From: Diphasiastrum complanatum
Lineage: Eukaryota > Streptophyta > Lycopodiopsida > Lycopodiales > Lycopodiaceae
Direction: 5' to 3'
DNA: 64,000 bases
Assembly: GCA_029204225.1 (NCBI GenBank)
Contig: CM055106.1
Location: 17,494,149 to 17,558,148, forward strand
Shown here: piece by piece, positions 9,703 through 21,689 of the stretch
Layout: each line of letters begins with the position of its first letter
Numbering within the stretch: position 1 is the stretch's first letter
Program-made: the position numbers and the translations under genes
Notes under the pieces: generated by a model
What the model was told of the DNA's origin: nothing
Databases searched by the model: none
What the model saw: the letters and a program-made list of their open reading frames with translations, nothing else

Positions 9703-12504
9703 TTAAAGTACATTTTCTAAGGAATTTTCACTGATGTCTCTCAAAGAACTTGACATATTCTCAACACTCTTGTTTTTAGTTGATGAAGTGGAAGACCCGT
9801 CTTCTTCATCAGAGTCAACTGGCATGTCTTCCTCAGAATCTGCATCTAATGTTGACAAAAAACCTTGTAAATCAGCTTTTCTCTGTTGATGACGAGTGGA
9901 GGATGATGGTTTTTCAAGTAATCCAAGTCGTTCTTTCAATATAGATATTGTTGACTTTCGTAGATGATTGGTCATTGTTAATTCAAAATTAAATCCCAAA
10001 ACATCTACATCCTGTAGATTCAAATCGTCGACTCTTGGTTGATTTTTTGGCAATTTCTTTCTCTTGCCCTTTGGATCTACTTGCAACAATTTGAGTTCAT
10101 ACCTTCCCAAAAAAGCATTTGTTCAAGTGGTGCACAACCAATGGACACGTAGTACTTTTGTTTGATTGCTATTTTGAATAAAACCAAGTACTTGGCAATC
10201 CAAAATGGATGTCCTTCATTTTTTTTCTGAAGCTAGAAGTGCAACAAGACTTCCAATTGGGATTTCATTCAAATCACCGCGCAATTTTATTTTTGCAGCT
10301 TTTACACTTTGCCTATTCTTCCTTGAGCCCACATAAATTTCACGTTCCTCACTTTGCACAAGCTGCAAGAAATCATTATCTCGAGAAAGATCTGAAGGTT
10401 CGACAGTCGTAGTTGATGTTCCTAATTTATGAGGCCAATGAAAATCATTAGTTGTTGATGTATGTTCGAGATTGAGCAAACTGATTTTTTGTTCCTCGAA
10501 AAAGTCCATCCACCAATGCTGATCAAACTCGTCAAAAAAATGATAAGTTGTTTGGATACTTAATTCCAAAAAAAATTAAAGAGGCAAATGGATCAATCTC
10601 ACGAGGTTCACTTTGCGCCTTTTGTTCTTCTCGCAAGGACTTCAAGGGAGACAACACAACAAGCTTGATTTGAGACAATGGAATGTCAAGCAAAAATCGA
10701 ACTCCTTCAAGAGGTAGCCACGAAACTGAATTTGAAAATAGTTTGCCCCATAATAATATAATGTCTGATTCATTACATTTGATTTTAAACTGGTGCTGAA
10801 AGTTAATATCATTAATATTAGCTACGCATCACTCTGTTTCATTGGACGCCTTAACATAATCACGAAAATCATATGTGTGTCTGATTAATGACACGTTTGG
10901 CTTTCGCACATACGATTCCTCAACAATGCTTTGAAGCATTGGTAATGAAAATACTTTCTTGTGTCTCAACCTCTTAGAAAGGCAACTAAACATTTGATCA
11001 ATTTGATCGTGGGTATGTCCTAGCAACAAAAATCCTATTTTTACTTTTTTGAAAAAAAATTTCTCCACTAGCATAGACAAGTATGCCAAAACAATTTGGT
11101 TTTTATTTTCCCTAGCAATGTTGTCAAGTTGCAAATAAAGTATTTCTGGAAGATTTTCACCAGATTCGCAAATTATCTTATGTACAATGGTGATCGTCAA
11201 ATTTGGATCATTTCGAACATCGGGATAATAAAAAAAGATCTTGGACTTTAAAGTGCCATTAAACACAAGTGCTCCAACGAGATGAACCTGAATAAAATCT
11301 GCCTCATTCAAATTTTTGGGCACTTTGACAAAATGAGACAACATTGTTTTCTTCTAATCCATGTCATCAATAACAAGGCCCAGATATTTTTGTGGACATT
11401 CCAAATATTTCTTTTGATGCTTGGCCAACTTTTGTCTTTCAATTGTTTTTTGATCTCTGTGCAGTTGAAGAGCTTTTGCAGTATCCACTGAAAATACAAT
11501 GATTCACTTATTTAATAGAATAAAGATCATACTATAATGATGTTCAAAAAGACTGCAACATAATGGTGTTCAAAAAGACTGCAACATAGATTTTTTTAAA
11601 ACAAAAAGTATTAAAATGAATGACAAATTTGATTAATATTTATCTTTCTCGTCATTGGTCTTTGCAAGTTGTTTTGCAAACTTTAACAACTCGCAAGTGG
11701 AGCATACTGTCATTCGTGATTTTTGAGAATCTTTACCAATCCAAAATCTCTTTTCCAAATTCTAAGAAAATATGAGTGACTAAAATAGAGAACATTTTTT
11801 GTATTTGTAAACTCTTTGTACATAAAAAATATTTCTAATTTTGTAAAATTATTCGGCAAGTGAAAATATAAGGAATTAGACAATTTATCTCCGTGCAGAT
11901 CTATGAAATGCTTTGGCCAAGCAGTTGCATTTAATGTATCTGGAGAAACAGTTTGACCCTGTAAGGATCCCCATAATGTTGGGTCTTTCTGAAGTCGTGC
12001 ATGCATTCGTTGAAGCCGTGAATTTCCGATTGCGTGAACTGCTTTGTAAGCTTTGCGACAAACCTCTAAAGCATTTAAAAAATATGAAAATGAGTTTTTG
12101 TCTGGCCTCACTGTTGCATACAAATAGTAATTTATCTCATCCTTACTTCATAAAAAGAAGTTTGATCTTAATTCTTCAATTTCTTTGATACTCAGCTTTT
12201 GCAAACAACAAGATGAGCAGCAAATAATATTCTGTACCTTTCGAATCTCAGATTTTGTAATCAACTATTTTTGACGATTCGTTAAATCAGGTGAGGATTT
12301 CAAGTCTCTCTTGTATTTTTGTTTTTGTTTGGAGTCTGACCTATAAATTGAACCTGTGACACTAGTAGATGCTTGAACTGGTTGAAAAGGTGTTGGAATC
12401 TCATGACTCGGAATTTTGGCTCCAACCTCAGAATGTTCTAAACCCTCAAAAGGCTCATTAGAGGAGTTACAAACATCAAAAGGGCTGTCTAAGAAATGCC
12501 ACAT
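9703..12504 (-). pseudogene. DUF7869-like transposon gene, multi-exon and decayed
   Basis: Read from 12504 downwards. N-terminal part: low-complexity region (12504-12268), then a cysteine pair segment (IICCSSCCLQKL) and YATVRPDKNSFSYFLNALEVCRKAY...GNSRLQRMHARLQ (12123-11950). Middle: LGLVIDDMD followed by a stop where Gln is expected, then KKTMLSHFVKVPKN (near 11385-11310). Core: LYLQLDNIARENKNQ and VKIGFLLLGHTHDQIDQMFS (11150-10970). C-terminus: WPHKLGTSTTT and an acidic Ser/Asp-rich tail ending at 9703. The DMDxxKT / QLDN-RENKN / GHTH--IDQ-F series is the pattern I associate with DUF7869 proteins, thought to be transposon-borne. Frameshifts and at least one internal stop break it. A divergent transposase-like gene starts some 230 bp away on the other strand. 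Confidence 0.65.
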
Positions 12505-12734
12505 AGGACAAAAAAAATTCTGGATTTTAAAACTCCGATGGACTTTCAGGTCCAGTTTAGCTTAACCTTACTAGTAATGTGTAGTTAACATGACACGATT
12601 ATGACGCATGCAACTACGACTTCAAGAACCTATGACGCTCATTAACTAACTTTTTAAAATTTGAAAATGAGATTGTATCCCTCGTTTTAACTAACGAGAG
12701 AATAAACATAGAATCTCAGGTACACCATGGATGA

Positions 12735-13562
12735 AGAATAGTGTCTATTTTCTTTTTGGTCTGTCAGCTGATGTTTGTGGAGATGTCTCAGTTTCATCTA
12801 CACATTGTTCTCTCTGCCGAGAATGCTCCGATAGCTTAAAAAGGAGTAGTGAAAGAATCCACAGTTTCTCCACTTGATATGATCGCCCACAGAATCAACC
12901 AAAGAAAGAATTATGATTTGTGAATTGACGGAAGTTTGTATCCATTGGATCCGAGCTTGATGCAAGCTCCACAATTCCAATCCATCACACAATTAATAAA
13001 GTTTTTGTGTGATGGAGAAAACGGTTTATTGGGTTATTGTGAAAAATTAATGACTTATGGTATTGCAAACTCGGTTCAAAAAATACAGAGTTTAGAATGT
13101 ATATTAAATGGTTTGCTTGCTGACTATAGAGAAAAAGAGACCGCATTATTACAAAAAAAAAAAAGATAATGCATGTTTACATAACATTATGTAAAATTTG
13201 AGTGCAAGTAATGATCAATTCCGACAAGTTGTTCAGACATTACGTATATCAAATGACCAGTTAATAGAAGAAACTCGCATACTAGATAAGAAATTAAAAA
13301 GAAACAAGCGAAAAAGAATTCTGAAGGACATTAATGAGCTTTTGCTAAATGGAGGCCAACGGAGAAAAAAGATTCAAGCATTCAAGTAAGGATTTGATTT
13401 GAATCAGTTTTATTTTAGTTTTCTGAAGTAGCATGACATTTATTATGTGTCCTATTTGGGTTTCTTGATTTTCATAATCATTTGTAGATCAGCATTGGTT
13501 GCAAATGAGCATCTGAAGGACAATGACCTGATTGGAAAATCACTGAGTTCGATACTGGCAAC
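12735..13562 (+). pseudogene. Family U transposase-like gene, copy A, 5' part (interrupted by copia C1)
   Basis: Three coding stretches in order. 12770-12830 encodes VCGDVSVSSTHCSLCREC, a Cys-rich motif. 12936-13385 encodes a coiled-coil segment (QKIQSLECILNGLLADYREK, then SASNDQF..VQTLRISNDQLIEE), with an A-run frameshift near 13150, ending in RRKKIQAF. A GTAAGG donor at 13386 and a TTTGTAG acceptor at 13487 define a 102-nt intron. The next exon (13488-13562) encodes SALVANEHLKDNDLIGKSLS and is cut by the C1 LTR; it resumes at 19832. Copy B (52655-50830, minus) shows the same coiled coil, intron position and exon start, which is strong evidence that this is a real gene family. Function is inferred from repeated, mobile-looking occurrence; the superfamily is not recognised. 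Confidence 0.6.
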
Positions 13563-14415
13563 TGTTGAAAATTGTCACTTCTCACTTGACATTGGTTCAT
13601 GTAAATATTGATCAAACATTAGAATATGTTGATGATATGATTTCACACGTGTGGAGCCTGTTCCCACGTGTGAAAGGATGTACTTTTCATGTTTGTATGT
13701 ATCCAAATTGATTTTGTATCATTCTAGTTAGTGTGAACATGAAATGACTAGTTTTTAGTCAAGTTGACTAGTCACCTACAAATTAGTTTTTCCTTGCATG
13801 TGCATGAGTAAATGCTCCCACATGGCAAGTGGATGTTCACACGTGTGTATAGAGTACTAGAAGATAAGAGTTGACCATTTTTCTTAGATCCTATTTTGTA
13901 GGGAATATTCCTATATACTAGGAGACTAGCTTTTTGGATTTTAGTCATATTCTAGAAGGTCAACTATTGGATAAGGATAAAATGGATAGATCTGAGTGAT
14001 GTGGCACTCTTCACACGTATGAAGGCCTGCTGGACTGTACCAGACTCATGGATGTACTTGATCCATAAAAAGGATCATCATTTTGCTAAGAAAATTGATG
14101 AGACTTTTGCACTCTACACTTTTGTGAGATTTCTAGTCATTTGTCTTGTGATTTTTATGCATGATTGCTATCTAGTATCATTGTACTTGTTGTTTCAAGT
14201 GCAGGCCGTACAGTGGACAGTACTCCACACGTGTGAAGCCGCTCTCACTAAAAAAATGATGTGTTGATCCATTGCTCTTGCTTAAATCCAAGTGTAGTGA
14301 ATCTAGATCAAGATCTAATGTGTAGAACTTGATAGATTCATTGATTAAGCAACCAATAACTCTCTATGATTGTAAAGTACAATCATTATTGTCCTAAAAA
14401 CTGTAAAATTTATCA
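13563..14415 (+). repeat. C1 5' LTR
   Basis: Starts TGTTGAAAATTGTC and ends AAATTTATCA. It contains CACACGTGTG-type palindromes at about 13643-13671 (a close pair), 13838-13847 and 14226-14235, plus a mutated one near 14013. The U3-like part carries the palindrome pair. Confidence 0.95.
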
Positions 14416-14427
14416 TGGTATTAGAGC
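14416..14427 (+). other. C1 primer-binding site (initiator Met tRNA)
   Basis: TGGTATTAGAGC immediately follows the 5' LTR. It differs by one base from TGGTATCAGAGC, the usual plant copia site complementary to the 3' end of initiator methionine tRNA. Confidence 0.9.
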
Positions 14428-14971
14428 TAAGTAAGAGAGTGATCATTGAATCATAAATCTTGTAAAGATCATTGGCAAAATTTGTTTTTTGGCCAATACT
14501 AGTGAGGGCGAGTTCTTCTAGAGTGATAGCCTGTAATCATTTGGATAAAAATGACTTGGAGGCTATGTATGTACTTTTCACACGTGTGAAACCATACAAC
14601 AACTTTCAAATCAAGTTACTTTGTGTTTGTTGGTCCCAAAATCACAATACTAGTTCATTTTTTGTGCTTTTTGAAGCATAGTATTGATCTAGATTCATTC
14701 TAACTAATGCCTATGACCAAATAATGCATTTCTTTTTAGAGTCTAAGATCAGATCTTAAGAGGCTGATTTGTTCAGATCCTTAGTTGTAAAGCAATTTTT
14801 TTGTGAGAGTGAAAGCTAGAAATTTTTGGTAAGATCTTTGAGTATCATTCAAGCTTGTGTGCTAGTTTGATAGAGACAAGCCTATAGGCATTCTAGTAAG
14901 CTTTAGGCCTTTTCATAGATCTTTTAAAATTCAAAAATCTTTGTGATTTTTAAAAGAGCATTCATTCTAAA

Positions 14972-17900
14972 ATGTCATCCATGGGTGGATATTTGATGGA
15001 ATCAAGTGAGAGACTCACTTCCACAAACTATTCCATTTGAAAACTGAAAATGGAATCACTCCTAGTGATCCATGATCTATATGACATAGTTCAAGGAGTA
15101 GAGTAAGAGCCTCAAACTCCCCAAGAACAAGCCAAATACAAGAAGAGAGCAAGATTAGCTCTACATTGCATAAAGTTAAATGTATGCAATGACCTCTTGA
15201 AAGAGGTGTCTTCTTGTACCTCATCCAAAGAGGCTTGGGATTCATTAAAGAGCATTTATGAATCCAACAATACTTCAAGAATACTCATGCTAAGAAATCA
15301 AGTTTTCCAAAGCATGAAAGGAAGTGGAGAGAGTGGACAAGAGTATGTTCTTAGGATCAAATCTCTTAACAAGGAGTTAAGTGCAATAGGAGAGAAGATC
15401 CAAGATCAAGAACTAGTACAAATCATTTTGAATGGTCTAAGTGATGAGTTTACCAACTTAGTCCAATCATTTGCCATTCAAGACTCTCTTCCATCCATTG
15501 AAAAGTTGCACAATGTTCTTGTGGCCGAGGAGAGTAGACTTCTACACCTCAAGACAAGAATGGATAGCAAGTCACTTAATGGAGGAGAGGAGAAAGCTAA
15601 CTTTACATCTAAAGGCAAGAAAAAGCAAAATCCATTCAAGAAAAATCAAGGCAAGGAGGCCGAGATGAAGAATGGAGGATCTACCTCCAAAGGCAAAGTG
15701 AAGAACAAGGCAGAACGAAAGTGTTTCTTTTGTGGAAAGAAAGGACACTTTGCCTCAGAATGCTACTTGAAGAAGAATCAACAAGCCAAAGGAGATCAAG
15801 GGAACATTGCTCAAGAGGAAGAATATGAGGATGGATTCAACACATCCTTAATGGTTGCATCTACACCAACTTCAAGTCAAGACACATGGTGGATAGATAG
15901 TGGGGCTAGTTCCCACATGTCCTTTAACAAGCATTATTTTTCTACTTTTCTATCTTGTAATGACTCTAAGAAGTCAATATACACTGCTAGTGATCAAGCA
16001 TGCAAGATAGATGGCATAGGATCTATACCTCTTTGTTTAGGCACATCTAAAAGGATAGATCTAGATAATGTTTTGTATGTTCCTACCATTTCAAGAAACT
16101 TGCTTAGTGTAGGACAATTAATAGACAATGGACTAGATGTACATTTCAAGAATGGAGTTTGTTCCATCTTGAAAAATGATAAGTGCATAGCTAGTGGCAT
16201 TAAGCAAGGTAGACTTTTCAAGTTGGATGCTAATGTTGCAAGTGAAAGTGTGAACTTGGCTAGGGAGGAGCTAACTCAAGTGGAGCTTTGGCATAAGAGA
16301 TTAGGCCATCCTAATCTTCAATCTATGGAGTCAATGGCAAGCAAGGAACTAGCTCTCGGCCTACCAAGAACATTCAAGAAGTGTGGAAAAATGTGTGAGG
16401 CATGTGGCCTTGCAAAGTCACACAAATCTTCTTACAAGAAATCTTCATCAAGATCTCTCTCTCCCTTGGATCTCATACATTCTGATGTACATAGTTTTTC
16501 ACATGCAAGTAATGGAGGTGCCTTGATGTATGTAACTTTTATAGATGATTGTACTAGATTCACATGGATTGAGTTACTATCAAAGAAAAGTCTTGTTTAT
16601 GAAGCTTTCATTAAGTTCAAGTCTCTAGTAGAGAAACAACTTAGTACTTCTATCAAAGCACTAAGATGTGATAATGGAGGAGTATACACCTCCAATAAAA
16701 TGAAAGAATTTTGTGAGATCAATGGTATTAAGTTACAATACACTTGTTCCTACACCCCTCAACAAAATGGGGTGGCCGAGAGGAAAAATAGGAGTCTATG
16801 TGAGTGTGCAAAGTCCGTGAGGCTTGATGCATCACTTCCCATCTCATTTTGGGGAGAAGCCATAACATGTGCTAATTATTTGTGTAATAGACTTCCTAGT
16901 AGTGCTATAGATGGGATCTCACCTTATCAAGCCTTGTTTGATAAGAAACCCAATGTAAAAGATTTTAAGATCTTTGGATGTACTTGTTATGTACACATTC
17001 CTTTGGAGACTAGAAGGAAAGAAGATGCTACCTCCTTCAAAAGAATCTTTGGCTATGGAGAAAATAGCAAGGGATATAGGATATATGATCCTACATCCAA
17101 GAAAGTAAAGGTAAGCAAGGATGTACATTTTGATGAGTCACAATTTGCTAAGAGCTTGTCAAATGGATCTAACCCATTGTGCATTGAAGATCTTGACAAA
17201 TCCGAGGAGGATCTTGACAAACCCGAGGAGGATCATGACAAACCCGAGGATGGAGATTTGAATCCGAGTCAAAAGGGGCCAAGAAGATCATCAAGGAGCA
17301 AGGCCGAGCCCTCAAGGCTTACCTATGTGGACAAGAAAAAGCAAAAGGAAGGCTCTACATCTTCTACCTCTTACTCTTTTTTAGCTACATTGATTGAAGA
17401 ACCATCATCTTTTGAAGAAGCATGTAAATCTAAAGTTTGGAGAGATGCAATGCAAGTAGAGTATGATGCATTAGAAGAGAATCATACTTGGAATCTTGTA
17501 AATCTTCCAAGAGGAAAGAAACCACTTGCATGTAAGTGGATTTTTAGAATTAAGTACAATCAAGATGGATCTATTAGTAAATACAAAGCTAGGCTTGTTG
17601 CTAAGGGATTTCTTCAAATAAAATGATTGGATTATGAAGAAACATTTGCACCTGTAGCTAAGCTTGTAACTATTAGATTAATCATTTGCATTGCTACTTT
17701 GTTCAAATGGGATCTCTACCAAATGGATGTGACAAATGCCTTCTTGAATGGCTTCTTAGAAGAGGAAATCTACATGATGCAACCCGAGGGCTTCATCAAG
17801 GTTGGTGAGGAGCAAAAGGTGTGCTACTTAAGGAAGAGCCTATATGGCTTGAAGCAAGCACCTAGAGCTTGGTACTCTAGGTTGCATGATTTTCTCTATT

Positions 17901-18949
17901 CCCTTGGCTTTGTACTAAGTGCTTATGAACCATCTTTATATTTCAAATGTAATGAAGGAAAGATCACCATTTTGGTTCTTTATGTTGATGACATCATTAT
18001 GACAGGAAATGATGATGATGGCATAGGCAAAGTAAAAGTTGACTTATCTAGTGAGTTCAAGATGGTAGATCTAGGCTTCCTAAAGTTTATACTTGGGATA
18101 GAAGTGTCTAGAAGTAGCAATTGTACTTTCATAAGTCAATCTAAGTATGCTACTTCCATTCTTGAAAGATTTGGTATGAAAGATTGTAAGGGGATTGACA
18201 CCCCTATGGAGCATGTTGTGAAAGCAACTAATGAAGGTGATGAAGCATCCTTTGAGGACATCACTCTCTTTAGGAAGCTTATAGGCTCTCAAATCTATTT
18301 AACTATCACTAGACCTGACTTAAGTTTTTGTGTAAGCAAGTTGAGTCAAAGTATGCAAGCTCCTTTAGTTCATCATTGGAAAAGTGCCAAGAGAGTACTT
18401 AGATATGTTTCTAGTACTAGATTTTTTGGCATACTTTATGAAGGATCTAACTTGCACTTGAGAGCCTACTCGGATTCAGATTTTGTAGGTGACAAGATGG
18501 ATAGGAAGTCCATTAGTGCATTTGCAACATTTCTTTGTGGAGGAGTGATATCTTGGCTTTCCAAAAAACAAGATGCAATCTCACTATCTTCTTGTGAAGC
18601 CGAGTACAAGGCATTGACTTCAACAACCAAAGAGCTCCTATGGCTAAGAAGACTCTTGATGGAACTACATGTGCTAGAGGACAAGGAGATCCCTTACATA
18701 TTTTGTGACAATCAAGCTTCTCAACAAATTGCTTCAAATCCTATCTTCCATGCTAGAACAAAGCATATTGAGATAGCTCACCACTTTGTGAGGGAGAAGG
18801 TACAATCCAAGCAAGTGCAACTACATCATGTACCATCATCCGAATGCATAGCTGATATCTTAACCAAACCATTGTCCAAAGATCCATTTTTTAAGTTAAG
18901 ATATGCTCTTGGAATTGTAGATAGATGTACACTAGATTTGCCAAGTTAG
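14972..18949 (+). pseudogene. C1 gag-pol polyprotein with three in-frame stops
   Basis: One continuous frame encodes the copia polyprotein. It is broken only by TGA at 15038 (expected Trp in NYSIWK), TAA at 15104 and TGA at 17624 (just before [13 protein letters not shown]). The order is gag (UBN2-like; KYKKRARLALHCIK), zinc knuckle CFFCGKKGHFASEC near 15722, aspartic protease WWIDSGASSHM near 15890, pre-integrase LWHKRLGHPN with CEACGLAKSHK, integrase D-D-E (HSDVHS 16480, RCDNGG 16669, NGVAERKNR 16770), an acidic linker with three 7-residue repeats, RT (YVDDIIMTGN near 17981) and RNase H (SDSDFVGDKMDRKS, SSCEAEYKAL, DNQASQ). The start is the ATG matching other copia gags here (MSSMGGYLMESSERL). 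Readthrough of three stops is unlikely, so the copy is probably non-autonomous. Confidence 0.92.
17186..17248 (+). repeat. Three 21-bp in-frame repeats in the C1 integrase-RT linker
   Basis: Units encode EDLDKSE, EDLDKPE and EDHDKPE. They preserve the reading frame and lengthen an acidic linker upstream of the RRSSR segment that precedes RT. Confidence 0.9.
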
Positions 18950-18962
18950 AAGTGAGGAGGAG
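18948..18962 (+). other. C1 polypurine tract
   Basis: AGAAGTGAGGAGGAG lies directly before the TG of the 3' LTR. The same GAGGAGGAG tract precedes the 3' LTRs of C2 (near 61698-61706) and E4 (near 48981). Confidence 0.85.
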
Positions 18963-19826
18963 TGTTGAAAATTGTCACTTCTCACTTGACATTGGTTCAT
19001 GTAAATATTGATCAAACATTAGAATATGTTGATGATATGATTTCACACGTGTGGAGCCTGTTCCCACATGTGAAAGGATGTACTTTTCATGTTTGTATAT
19101 ATCCAAATTGATTTTGTATCATTCTAGTTAGTGTGAACATGAAATGACTAGTTTTTAGTCAAGTTGACTAGTCACCTACAAATTAGCTTTTCCTTGCATG
19201 TGCATGAGTAAATGCTCCCACATGGCAAGTGGATGTTCACACGTGTGTATAGAGTACTAGAAGATAAGAGTTGACCATTTTCCTTAGATCCTATTTTGTA
19301 GGGAATATTCCTATATTCTAGGAGACTAGCTTTTTGGATTTTAGTCATATTCTAGAAGGTCAACTATTGGATAAGGATCAAGGATGGATAAAATGGATAG
19401 ATCTGAGTGATGTGGCACTATTCACACGTGTGAACGCCTGCTGGACTGTACCAGACTCATGGATGTACTTGATCCATAAAAAGGATCATCATTTTGCTAA
19501 GAAAATTGATGAGACTTTTGCACTCTACACTTTTGTGAGATTTCTAGTCATTTGTCTTGTGATTTTTCTGCATGATTGCTATCTAGTATCATTGTACTTG
19601 TTGTTTCAGGTGCAGGCCGTACAGTGGACAATACTCCACACGTGTGAAGCTGCTCTCACTAAAAAAATGATGTGTTGATCAATTGCTCTTGCTTAAATCC
19701 AAGTGTAGTGAATCTAGATCAAGATCTAATGTGTAGAACTTGATAGATTCATTGATTAAGCAACCAATAACTCTCTATGATTGTAAAGTACAATCATTAT
19801 GGTCCTAAAAACTGTAAAATTTATCA
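18963..19826 (+). repeat. C1 3' LTR
   Basis: Near-identical to the 5' LTR. It carries an 11-bp extra segment near 19377 and has CATGTG in place of CACGTG in the second half of the palindrome pair near 19066. Confidence 0.95.
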
Positions 19827-19831
19827 ACAAC

Positions 19832-19894
19832 CAAGTCCACAAAGTCTTTATTGGACAATAATCGATATTCTCAAATCAAGTCCAAGGTCACTGA
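19832..19894 (+). pseudogene. Family U copy A, continuation of the exon split by C1
   Basis: Once one copy of the target-site duplication is discounted, the codons before 13562 run in frame into this segment. It encodes KSTKSLLDNNRYSQIKSKV, matching KTTKEMLKNSRYDKIKNDI in copy B near 52140-52080. The segment ends where the E2 LTR begins at 19895. The rest of copy A is not found in the window. Confidence 0.75.
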
Positions 19895-20685
19895 TGTGAG
19901 AAATTGGCAAAAATCTAGCTTGGTATTTTTTATGATAGAAGTTTGTAAGTGAATCTCACATGTGTGGAGGATGTTCCCACGTGTGGAGAATTGTAAAGTA
20001 AATAAAAATGCTTGATATAGGGGTCTCATAGAATTTCATAGTCAAGCATTTAGGTGTAGGATGTTGATAGAGTCAAATTTGGCATAGATGGCAAATTATC
20101 CATTTTCACTTGTAATGCCACTATTGAGCCAAAATAGAGTAGGAGGCCAAACTTGTGCCAATTAGAGTGTAGACAAGTGTAATGCTTTTGTTTGATGGAG
20201 TTTAAGAGGTCCAATAGGATTTAGAGGTGGAACCATGTGTGGTCCAATAGAATTTGAGGTATGCTTGAAAATGGTCCAATAAGATTAAGAGGTGGCAAAG
20301 TGTGGTCTAATCATAGTTAAGCATAGTGGTAGCTCGTGGATCTACTAGTATCATTGTACTCCTCATTTGGATCTAATTGATTTTGAGATTGAGTGGATTT
20401 TGAGTGCTATTGGATTTCTAGCTTTTTCTCTCTACCCGAGAGCTCATGATGGTTTTTTCTCTCTCTACCCGAGGAGAGCAACTTGTTTTTACTTAGAATA
20501 ATTTTTTAATACTTCCCACACGTGTGAGTGAGAGTTGGAAGTGATTGAATGCATGTAGTAGTGTGTTTTTGCCATAGGATCTAAGATTGATCTTGAATCT
20601 CAATCTAGTCTTCATCTTGGTGCATCTACACACCTTAGGAGATCACAAGTACATGATGTGGACAATCACACGTGTGAAATCAACA
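19895..20685 (+). repeat. E2 LTR (only complete copy of this LTR type in the window)
   Basis: About 791 bp. It holds a palindrome pair near 19952-19985 (TCACATGTGTGGAGG / TCCCACGTGTGGA), a CTCTCTCTACCCGAG repeat near 20430-20475, CCCACACGTGTGAG near 20517 and TCACACGTGTGAAATC just before the 3' end. Confidence 0.88.
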
Positions 20686-21359
20686 TGGTATCAAAGCTTA
20701 CCTAAGGTTACCATGCATTTTGATCCATTTGAGTGAAAACTATTCATCAATCTTGAGCTAGAAATTGTCAAGGCCCATTTTCCTAACTATCTTGTTCAAT
20801 TTTGGATCAAAACAGATCAATAGGGCATTGATTGGGTCTAACCTGGTACTATACGAAATCAGGTGCTCACTAGATAGCTTGTTTTAAAGCTATTTTTTTG
20901 TCTTGTTTCTGATGCAATCAGTTTCATTCCATTTGGTTGTGCCAATCAAAAGTTATAAGATTTTTGAAGAGGGTTAGGTAGGGCACCTAGACATGGGTGG
21001 ACACATTTGGTTTGGTCAAGAGATTGCTTGTTTGATCCAAAATCACAGTTGAATGCTTACCAATCTCATCTATATGTGATCTAGGCATTTTGTTTCATGC
21101 AATATCATTGTATTTGAGTCAAATTTGATTTCTTAGTGTATTTCACACGTGCTAAGAGTGTTTGATCCTAACTTTGCCCATAGTCCATCATTTGATGTGA
21201 AGTAGATTTAGTTTTGGAGAGATTGAGATAGCTAGTGAGAATCATCTCACAGTTTGTTGCAAGATCTTGCATAGGAGATGGTAGCACACCCTTATTGGAT
21301 CCTATAGTGAGAGAGAAGCAACATTTTTTGTTCATCACTTTTATTTATCTCCACTTTAC

Positions 21360-21680
21360 ATGACTTCGATGAGTTCATACTTGTTGCAACCAAGTGAGAG
21401 ATTGTCTACTTCCAATTATTCAATATGGAAGTTGAGGATGGAGTCCAATTTGATACTCCAAGATGTGATGGACATTGTACTTGGGATTGAGGAGGATCCT
21501 CAAGTCATTCAAGAAGTACAAAAATACAAGAAAAGAGCTAGGATGGCTCTCCATTATATTAAGATGAATGTCTCTAATGAGATATTGAGGGAGATTGGTG
21601 ATTGTTCTACATCCAAGGAAGCTTGCGATTGTCTCAAGTCCATCTATGAGGCTAAGAACACCTCTAGGCTCCCATGTTAT
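21360..21680 (+). pseudogene. E2 gag N-terminal fragment
   Basis: Encodes about 107 residues of copia gag: SSYLLQPSERLSTSNYSIWK, then KYKKRARMALHYIKMNVSNE and SKEACDCLKSIYEAKNTSRL. The start is chosen by match to the E3 gag start (MSSMGSSLLEPSERL). After about 21680 the frame runs into non-gag sequence, so about two thirds of gag and all of pol are missing. Confidence 0.88.
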
Positions 21681-21689
21681 AGGATCTTT

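Larger units (their letters stand above)
13563..19826 (+). mobile_element. Ty1/copia element C1, full length, nearly intact
   Basis: A 6264-bp element with 5' LTR 13563-14415 (853 bp), 3' LTR 18963-19826 (864 bp), primer site 14416-14427, a gag-pol frame 14972-18949 and a purine-rich tract before the 3' LTR. By eye the LTRs differ at about 14 positions plus one 11-bp indel, so insertion was fairly recent. Flanks are GCAAC (13558-13562) and ACAAC (19827-19831), a 5-bp target-site duplication with one later change. The element sits inside an exon of family U copy A, whose reading frame resumes directly after the 3' flank. Confidence 0.95.
19895..21680 (+). mobile_element. Ty1/copia element E2, 5' part only (LTR, primer site, gag start)
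   Basis: The LTR runs 19895-20685 (TGTGAGAAATTGG ... GTGTGAAATCAACA), followed by primer site TGGTATCAAAGC at 20686-20697, one base from the tRNA-iMet consensus. A leader of about 660 bp precedes gag. The element breaks off at about 21680, where unrelated sequence is joined in gag. E2-type LTRs also flank E3 near 43015-43488 and 48370-48909. Confidence 0.88.
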
